A DNA stretch of 6,922 bases from an uncultured Actinomycetospora sp. GTDB lineage: Bacteria > Actinomycetota > Actinomycetes > Mycobacteriales > Pseudonocardiaceae. The DNA is taken from assembly GCA_902805495.1 (NCBI GenBank), contig CADCTH010000545.1, positions 1 through 6,922 of the forward strand. Reading direction: 5' to 3'. A model generated the notes under the pieces. That model ran no database searches. It was given only the letters and a program-made list of their open reading frames with translations, and was not told the origin of the DNA. Positions 1-6,922 of the stretch are shown piece after piece; the first letter of the stretch is position 1; the number at the start of each line of letters is the position of its first letter. Made by a program: the position numbers and the translations under genes.

Positions 1-408
1 CGCCTTGCAGGTCTTCCAGACGCCGGTCAGGTTGACGTCGATCATCTCCTGCCAGGTCTCCTCGGACAGCTCCCATGCCGACGCGAACGAGAGGATGCCG
101 GCGTTGGCCGAGACGATGTCCAGGTGACCGAACTCGGTGACGCCGTCCGCGACCGCCGACTGCAGCGCGCCGAGGTCGCGGACGTCGGCGACGAGGGTGA
201 GGACGCGCCGGTCGAGCTCCTCGACCAGCCGGGCGGTCTCGTCGAGGTCGTCCCGGGTGGCCTGGGCGTACGGCGCGGTCTTCGCGTCGGTGCAGGCGTC
301 GACGGCGATGATCTCCGCGCCCTCCTGCGCCAGGCGGACCGCGTGGCTGCGTCCCTGACCCCGCGCGGCCCCCGTGATCAGTGCGACCTTCCCGTCGACC
401 CGGCCCAT
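1..408 (-). CDS. Mycofactocin-coupled SDR family oxidoreductase, N-terminal part (runs off the window)
   Basis: This is an NAD-dependent short-chain dehydrogenase/reductase that would oxidise an alcohol or reduce a carbonyl in the cytoplasm. The visible 136 codons hold the Rossmann nucleotide-binding half. There is a TGAARGQGR glycine motif at residues 12-20, an acidic residue ending beta-2 at D37 (favouring NAD over NADP), an NAG motif at 102-104 and the structural Asn of the catalytic tetrad at N126 (DVNLTG). The Ser/Tyr/Lys catalytic part lies beyond position 1. The GQGR form of the glycine motif and the extra segment after beta-2 (about residues 38-68) are, from family knowledge, typical of the mycofactocin-coupled SDR subfamily, whose cofactor is held tightly and re-oxidised through mycofactocin. 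ATG at 408 is chosen because a GGAGGG sequence precedes it by 4 nt. It is divergent from the AAA ATPase gene. The subfamily call is strong but rests on half a protein; the substrate cannot be told. Confidence 0.9.
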   Translation of the reverse strand, partial: MGRVDGKVALITGAARGQGRSHAVRLAQEGAEIIAVDACTDAKTAPYAQATRDDLDETARLVEELDRRVLTLVADVRDLGALQSAVADGVTEFGHLDIVSANAGILSFASAWELSEETWQEMIDVNLTGVWKTCKA

Positions 409-412
409 GACG

Positions 413-418
413 CCCTCC
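413..418 (-). promoter_or_regulatory. Ribosome binding site of the SDR gene
   Basis: The minus strand reads GGAGGG, 4 nt before the ATG at 408. This is a strong Shine-Dalgarno match and fixes the start of the SDR gene. Confidence 0.75.
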
Positions 419-425
419 GTCTCCA

Positions 426-443
426 CCGGGCGTCGTCGCCCGG
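426..443. repeat. Perfect inverted repeat in the SDR leader
   Basis: The arms CCGGGCG (426-432) and CGCCCGG (437-443) are perfect reverse complements around the 4-nt loop TCGT. In an SDR transcript this hairpin would lie 7 nt upstream of the ribosome binding site. It could be an operator, a leader hairpin, or chance in GC-rich DNA. No T tract follows on either strand, so it is not an intrinsic terminator. Confidence 0.35.
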
Positions 444-527
444 CCCGTCGTCCACGGTGGGTCCGCGCGGGGGAGCGGGTCAATCGAGCGATCGGACCTG
501 CGCACGCCTCCCTGCGCGCCGGAAGGT

Positions 528-556
528 TTGTGGGAGGGAGAACGGGCTGGTAGTCA
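528..556 (+). promoter_or_regulatory. Weak candidate sigma-70-like promoter for the AAA-VWA genes
   Basis: TTGTGG (528-533) and TAGTCA (551-556) are separated by exactly 17 nt and point towards the AAA gene, which would give a leader of about 50 nt. Each box only half matches the consensus TTGACA/TATAAT, so this is a guess based on spacing and on its position in the divergent intergenic region. Confidence 0.25.
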
Positions 557-601
557 TGGCTCGGCCGCGTCGCCCGAGGAGCCGTGTTCGCGACGTCGGG
601 C

Positions 602-607
602 GAGGGG
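602..607 (+). promoter_or_regulatory. Ribosome binding site of the AAA ATPase gene
   Basis: GAGGGG lies 5 nt before the ATG at 613. It decides between this start and the in-frame ATG at 556, whose nearest purine-rich stretch (GGGAGGGAG, ending at 540) is 15 nt away. Confidence 0.6.
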
Positions 608-612
608 TGCAG

Positions 613-1536
613 ATGACACGAGCGGACGAGGGCGCGAGCCCGGCCGCCGGCTCGGCCCGGTCACGCCGCGACGCGATCACCAGTGAGCTGGTCGGCCGGC
701 GCCGGGAGCTGGACCTGGTCCTGGCGGCGGTCACCGCCGGGCGGGACATCCTGCTCGAGGGACCGCCCGGCACCGGGAAGTCGACCCTGCTGCGCGCGGT
801 CACCGGGAACTGGGGCATCCCGTTCGTGCTGGTCGAGGGCAACGCCGAGCTGACGCCGGCGCGGCTGATCGGCCACCACAACCCGGCCCGCGTCCTGCGC
901 GAGGACTACTCGGCGGACAACTTCGTGGCCGGCCCTCTCGTGGACGCGATGCGCTCCGGCGGGTTCCTGTACATCGAGGAGCTCAACCGGGTCCCCGAGG
1001 ACACCCTCAACGTGCTGCTCGCCGCGATGGCCGAGCGGGAGGTCGCCGTGCCGCGGGTCGGCACGATCGCGGCGCAGCCCACGTTCCGGGTGCTCGCCTC
1101 GATGAACCCGTTCGACAACGTCGGCACGGCCAGGATCTCGGATTCCGTCTACGACCGATGGTGTCGCCTCGCCGTCGGCTATCAGGACGCCGACGAGGAG
1201 ACCGACATCGTCGCCGTCCGCACCGGCTCGGGCGACCAGGTGCTGATCGACGACGCGGTGGCGATCACCCGCGCCACCCGACACCACCCGGAGCTGCGCC
1301 GGGGCTCCAGCGTGCGGGGCGCGATCGACACCGTGGCGATCGCGAGCGAGCTCGAAGCGCTCGGCAGCTATACCGAGCGGGAGCGCCTGGTCCTCGACGC
1401 GGCACTGCTCGCGCTGACCGCCCGGGTGGGCGTCGACGAGGCCTCCGAAGCGAGTCCCGAAGAGGTGGTCACCGAGATCTGGGAGAACCATTTTTTCTCC
1501 TCCCCCGGCGGGCGGCGCCGGGTCCGCACGGCCTGA
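613..1536 (+). CDS. MoxR-like AAA+ ATPase (ChlI/CobS-type), upstream partner of a VWA protein
   Basis: A cytoplasmic AAA+ ATPase of 307 residues. MoxR, ChlI and CobS relatives form hexamers that work with a VWA-domain partner to remodel an enzyme or drive metal insertion. Visible motifs are Walker A GPPGTGKS (50-57), Walker B FLYIEE (118-123) followed by LNR, sensor 1 SMNP with N165, arginine-finger candidates R182 and R185 (SVYDRWCR), and a sensor-2-like helix (RRGSSVRGAID) near residue 240. All catalytic motifs are intact. The start at 613 has a good ribosome binding site; upstream in-frame codons would overlap the divergent SDR. The stop overlaps the beginning of the VWA frame. Near its end, codons H293-F294-F295 contain the run T6C, in phase for -1 slippage, so the last 12 residues (SSPGG...RTA) may belong only to the unshifted short product. 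The client protein is unknown. The AAA/MoxR call is very secure; the exact subfamily is less so. Confidence 0.93.
   Translation: MTRADEGASPAAGSARSRRDAITSELVGRRRELDLVLAAVTAGRDILLEGPPGTGKSTLLRAVTGNWGIPFVLVEGNAELTPARLIGHHNPARVLREDYSADNFVAGPLVDAMRSGGFLYIEELNRVPEDTLNVLLAAMAEREVAVPRVGTIAAQPTFRVLASMNPFDNVGTARISDSVYDRWCRLAVGYQDADEETDIVAVRTGSGDQVLIDDAVAITRATRHHPELRRGSSVRGAIDTVAIASELEALGSYTERERLVLDAALLALTARVGVDEASEASPEEVVTEIWENHFFSSPGGRRRVRTA
1491..1522 (+). promoter_or_regulatory. Candidate programmed -1 ribosomal frameshift signal joining AAA and VWA frames
   Basis: The heptamer T TTT TTC (1491-1497) sits in the AAA frame as CAT TTT TTC, the X XXY YYZ phase needed for tandem -1 slippage. The 6-nt spacer TCCTCC (1498-1503) is followed by a perfect 7-bp all-G/C stem, CCCGGCG (1504-1510) with CGCCGGG (1516-1522), around the loop GGCGG. 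The loop could also pair with CCGCC at 1564-1568 to make a pseudoknot. A -1 shift enters the VWA frame at CTC 1497 and stays open to 2519, giving a fusion of about 635 residues. A GGGAG at 1481-1485 could act as an internal Shine-Dalgarno stimulator, although its 5-nt spacing is shorter than the roughly 10 nt known for dnaX. Everything here except function is read directly from the sequence. A miscalled homopolymer is the main alternative. Confidence 0.65.
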
Positions 1537-2519
1537 CCGTCGACAACGCCGTCGCGCTCCCGGCCGCCCCGGGCCGTGAGCGACGGGCACTCGCCCCGCT
1601 GCGTCGCAAGCCCAAACAGCTCTCCGAGGCACCCTCGCTCTTCCGCGACGGGTCGGACCCGCTCGTCGTCGACCTCGTCGACACGCGGGGTGAGGGCGAC
1701 GCGGACGCCGAACGGGCAGGCGGTCAGGGTGTGCTGCTCACGGCCCAGACGGCGCGGGTGACCGGCCTGGACGAGCTGCTCGAGGACCGGGCCCCGGACG
1801 ACGAGGTCGCGGCGATGGCCCAGCGGATCGCGCGTCGGCTCGCCGTCCGTCGGCGGCCGCGGGACGTCCGGGCGGAACGCGGGGCCGGGCGGCTGGTGTC
1901 GGTGCCCTACCGGTACCGGAGCGACGACATCGACCTCGACCGAACGATCGAGGTGCTGGCCGAGCGGCCGTACCCGGAGGACACCGACATCGTCGTCCGG
2001 GAGCGGATGCGGGCCCCCCGGGCCGTGGTCCTGGTGGTGGACGTGTCGGGGTCGATGCGTGGGGAGAAGGTACGGATCGCGGCGGCGACCGTGGCCGCCC
2101 TCTCGGCCGACCTGGTGCACGACACGCTCGGGCTCGTCGCGTTCTGGTCCGACGCGGCGCTCCTCGCGTCGGTGGCGAAGCCGGTCCCGCCGGCGCGGCT
2201 GCTCGACCAGCTGCTGCGGATCCCCGCCCGGGGCTTGACCAACGTCGGCTTCGGGCTCTCGGTGGCGCGCGCAGAGCTCGCGCGCTCGACCGCGCGCCGC
2301 CGGACAGCGGTCCTCCTCACCGACGCGGTGCACAACGCCGGACCGGACCCACGGGAGACCGCGCGCCGGTTCGACGAGCTGCACGTGCTGTGCGAGACCG
2401 ACGGCGAGCACGATGCGCCACTCGCCCGCGACATCGCGCGCCTCGGCCACGGCCGCTACGCCCCGATCGCCACGCACCGCGACGTCGCTCCGACCCTCAA
2501 CCGGCTGCTCGTCGACTGA
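1533..2519 (+). CDS. VWA (von Willebrand factor A) domain protein, ChlD/CobT-like partner of the AAA ATPase; start uncertain
   Basis: A metal-ion-dependent adhesion site (MIDAS) protein that would bind the AAA partner, a client, or both. Numbered from the CTG at 1533 it has 328 residues. The VWA domain starts near residue 163, with MIDAS motif DVSGS at 170-174, the MIDAS threonine T236 (LTNVG) and the aspartate D264 (LLTDA), so all metal ligands are present. The upstream part (about 1-160, including LSEAPSLFRDG and DTRGEG) is a family-like N-terminal region without a clear fold. The frame has no ATG, GTG or TTG between the AAA gene's end and GTG 1731, yet codons from about 1536 onwards have G/C-rich third positions and read as genuine protein. 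Translation is therefore probably by -1 frameshift from the AAA gene (entry at 1497). Less likely routes are a CTG start at 1533, which makes a 4-nt CTGA overlap with the AAA stop, or a truncated start at GTG 1731. The VWA call is secure; the start is not. Confidence 0.88.
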   Translation: MTVDNAVALPAAPGRERRALAPLRRKPKQLSEAPSLFRDGSDPLVVDLVDTRGEGDADAERAGGQGVLLTAQTARVTGLDELLEDRAPDDEVAAMAQRIARRLAVRRRPRDVRAERGAGRLVSVPYRYRSDDIDLDRTIEVLAERPYPEDTDIVVRERMRAPRAVVLVVDVSGSMRGEKVRIAAATVAALSADLVHDTLGLVAFWSDAALLASVAKPVPPARLLDQLLRIPARGLTNVGFGLSVARAELARSTARRRTAVLLTDAVHNAGPDPRETARRFDELHVLCETDGEHDAPLARDIARLGHGRYAPIATHRDVAPTLNRLLVD

Positions 2520-2553
2520 AGGCCTTCCGCCGTCGTCCGGTCGTCGGGCCACA

Positions 2554-2567
2554 GGGCGCGCTCGCCC
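2554..2567. terminator. Weak hairpin between convergent VWA and arabinosyltransferase genes
   Basis: GGGCG (2554-2558) and CGCCC (2563-2567) form a 5-bp stem around CGCT inside the 59-nt gap between two convergent stop codons. There is no T tract on either strand. Position is the only argument for a bidirectional terminator. Confidence 0.25.
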
Positions 2568-2578
2568 AGCTCGGGCAC

Positions 2579-6190
<3,612 letters not shown>

Positions 6191-6201
6191 GCGCAGCGAA
6201 G

Positions 6202-6206
6202 CTCCT
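6202..6206 (-). promoter_or_regulatory. Probable ribosome binding site of the arabinosyltransferase gene
   Basis: The minus strand reads AGGAG, 11 nt before the ATG at 6190. The spacing is at the long end of the usual range, but no better start is seen nearby. Confidence 0.45.
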
Positions 6207-6255
6207 GGGGTCGGGAGGCCGCCTCGGCGGGACGACGTCGATGGGCCGGTTGCAC

Positions 6256-6265
6256 CGGACGTCCG
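6256..6265. repeat. 10-bp perfect palindrome CGGACGTCCG
   Basis: A self-complementary 10-mer, CGGAC/GTCCG, about 65 nt upstream of the arabinosyltransferase start and 130 nt upstream of the molybdopterin gene. It could be a dimeric regulator site; on its own it is weak evidence in GC-rich DNA. Confidence 0.3.
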
Positions 6266-6320
6266 TACGCCGGAGGCAAACGGTTCTGTCCGCAGCGGAA
6301 CAACGACCACCCGGGCGAGT

Positions 6321-6342
6321 GGGCGACGATGTCTCGTCGCCC
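6321..6342. repeat. Perfect 9-bp inverted repeat between divergent genes
   Basis: GGGCGACGA (6321-6329) and TCGTCGCCC (6334-6342) are perfect reverse complements around TGTC. The repeat ends 52 nt before the ATG at 6395 and lies 130 nt upstream of the arabinosyltransferase ATG. It could be an operator for either gene or a leader hairpin of the plus-strand gene. No T tract follows. Confidence 0.45.
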
Positions 6343-6394
6343 TCCGGTGAACCCCGCGCGTGTCCTGCTGCGTACGACTGGTGTGTCGACGTCG

Positions 6395-6922
6395 ATGCAC
6401 GACCCCGATCTGTCCGCCCCGGCACGTGTCGAGGCCGGACCCGCCGCGCTCTGCGGACTGCTCGGCGTCGGATCGGCGCTGGCGGTGGGCGACCTCGTGG
6501 CCGGGCTGCTCTCGCCGCCGTCCTCCCCGGTCCTGGCGGTCGGCGGCCAGTTCATCCGCCTCACGCCCGAGTGGCTCAAGGCCTTCGCCATCGCCACCTT
6601 CGGCGTCTACGACAAGCTCGCCCTGCTCGTCGGCATCGCCGTCGTCCTCGGCCTCGTGGCCGTCGCGGCGGGGCTCGCGAGCAGGCGGACCGTGACGCCC
6701 GCCGCGACCACCGTCATCGTCCTCGGCCTCGTCGCGATCGCATCGACGACGGCCGCCCCGGCGTTCTCGGTCATCGATCTGGTCGCCCCGCTCGCCGCCC
6801 TCGTCGCCGGGCTCGCCGCCTTCGTCGGGCTCCACCGGCTCGCGACGCGGCGAGCGCTCGCCGTCGCGGGTCCGGACTCACCCGACGCAGGCCGGGGCGA
6901 GCAGCCGATCGTGCACCGCGCC
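6395..6922 (+). CDS. Membrane-anchored molybdopterin-dependent (sulfite-oxidase-like) oxidoreductase, N-terminal membrane part (runs off the window)
   Basis: The 176 visible codons form a membrane domain with four likely helices: about residues 17-39, 75-95, 103-121 and 127-147. The loop between helices 1 and 2 has a characteristic pattern: SPPSSPVLAVGG (40-51), then LTPEWLK (56-62) and a short FGVYDK segment (69-74). From memory, this matches the N-terminal anchor of actinobacterial proteins that continue into an extracytoplasmic molybdopterin-binding sulfite-oxidase-type domain. The catalytic domain itself is outside the window, so enzyme activity is inferred from the anchor alone. The ATG at 6395 has no clear Shine-Dalgarno sequence; the start may be weak or the true start different. 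It is transcribed away from the arabinosyltransferase gene, so it is a separate unit. If the family call is wrong, it is simply a multi-pass membrane protein. Confidence 0.7.
   Translation, partial: MHDPDLSAPARVEAGPAALCGLLGVGSALAVGDLVAGLLSPPSSPVLAVGGQFIRLTPEWLKAFAIATFGVYDKLALLVGIAVVLGLVAVAAGLASRRTVTPAATTVIVLGLVAIASTTAAPAFSVIDLVAPLAALVAGLAAFVGLHRLATRRALAVAGPDSPDAGRGEQPIVHRA

Larger units (their letters stand above)
6191..6394. other. Divergent intergenic region between arabinosyltransferase and molybdopterin protein
   Basis: These 204 nt carry the start-proximal control sequences of both flanking genes. I see no convincing -35/-10 pair on either strand. The region contains a 10-bp palindrome (6256-6265) and a longer inverted repeat (6321-6342), listed separately, and the AGGAG of the arabinosyltransferase gene. 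Short open frames here are not supported by a ribosome binding site or family similarity. Confidence 0.6.

Noticed and set aside
478..483. Minus-strand TTGACC resembling a -35 box for the SDR gene
   Set aside because: No -10-like hexamer is found 16-18 nt downstream of it.
124..612. In-frame extension of the AAA ATPase upstream of ATG 613
   Set aside because: It overlaps the SDR gene on the opposite strand, its residues are low-complexity Arg/Gly/Val-rich sequence, and a good ribosome binding site precedes 613.
1158..1496. The VWA reading frame open back to 1158 inside the AAA gene
   Set aside because: The translation there is Arg-rich shadow sequence overlapping the conserved AAA core; family-like sequence begins only near the junction.
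1158..1536. Interpreting the AAA/VWA junction as a simple pseudogene frameshift
   Set aside because: Both halves keep all key motifs (Walker A/B, sensor 1, MIDAS ligands) and coding-type codon use, and the junction sits exactly at an in-phase slippery heptamer with a hairpin, so decay is less likely than programmed shifting or a sequencing error.
661..2552. Long minus-strand open frames opposite the AAA and VWA genes
   Set aside because: They mirror the third-position G/C bias of the real genes, give His/Arg/Gly-rich sequence and match no family I recognise.
6191..6835. Upstream extension of the arabinosyltransferase frame
   Set aside because: It runs antisense through the molybdopterin gene, which has a convincing membrane protein sequence, and the translated extension is Arg/Gly/Asp-rich without family similarity.

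Overview
The window is very GC-rich, and its genes show the strong third-position G/C bias of a high-GC actinobacterium. An Emb-type arabinosyltransferase points to a cell wall containing arabinogalactan. The front half of a mycofactocin-type short-chain dehydrogenase points to mycofactocin-dependent redox metabolism. Together they suggest Mycobacteriales or Pseudonocardiales, perhaps a Pseudonocardia relative. The taxon is an inference; no rRNA or other marker is present.

Layout. (1) Positions 1-408, minus strand: N-terminal 136 codons of a mycofactocin-coupled SDR, cut by the window edge. (2) 409-612: a 204-nt divergent intergenic region with the SDR ribosome binding site, a small inverted repeat, a weak promoter candidate and the ribosome binding site of the next gene. 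(3) 613-2519, plus strand: a MoxR-like AAA+ ATPase followed by a von Willebrand A (VWA) protein in the -1 frame. (4) 2520-2578: a short convergent gap. (5) 2579-6190, minus strand: one large Emb-family arabinosyltransferase of 1203 residues with an in-frame hexanucleotide repeat. (6) 6191-6394: a second 204-nt divergent region with two inverted repeats. (7) 6395 to the end, plus strand: the membrane-spanning N-terminal part of what looks like a membrane-anchored molybdopterin (sulfite-oxidase-like) oxidoreductase, cut by the window edge.

The most interesting point is the AAA/VWA junction. The AAA frame contains the heptamer T TTT TTC in the correct phase for -1 slippage, then a 6-nt spacer, then a perfect 7-bp all-G/C hairpin, and the -1 frame is exactly the frame of the VWA domain. 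The VWA frame has no ATG, GTG or TTG start near its beginning; the first is nearly 200 nt into clearly coding sequence. This suggests that one locus makes a short AAA protein (307 aa) by normal decoding and a ChlD-like AAA-VWA fusion (about 635 aa) by programmed -1 frameshifting. The main alternatives are a CTG start overlapping the AAA stop codon, or a miscalled T homopolymer in a gene that is really continuous.

Functionally, AAA/VWA pairs of this kind usually act as chaperones or metal-insertion motors for a partner enzyme. The client here is unknown. The divergent mycofactocin-type dehydrogenase is the nearest candidate for a shared pathway, but only by position. The arabinosyltransferase and the molybdopterin protein look like separate transcription units.
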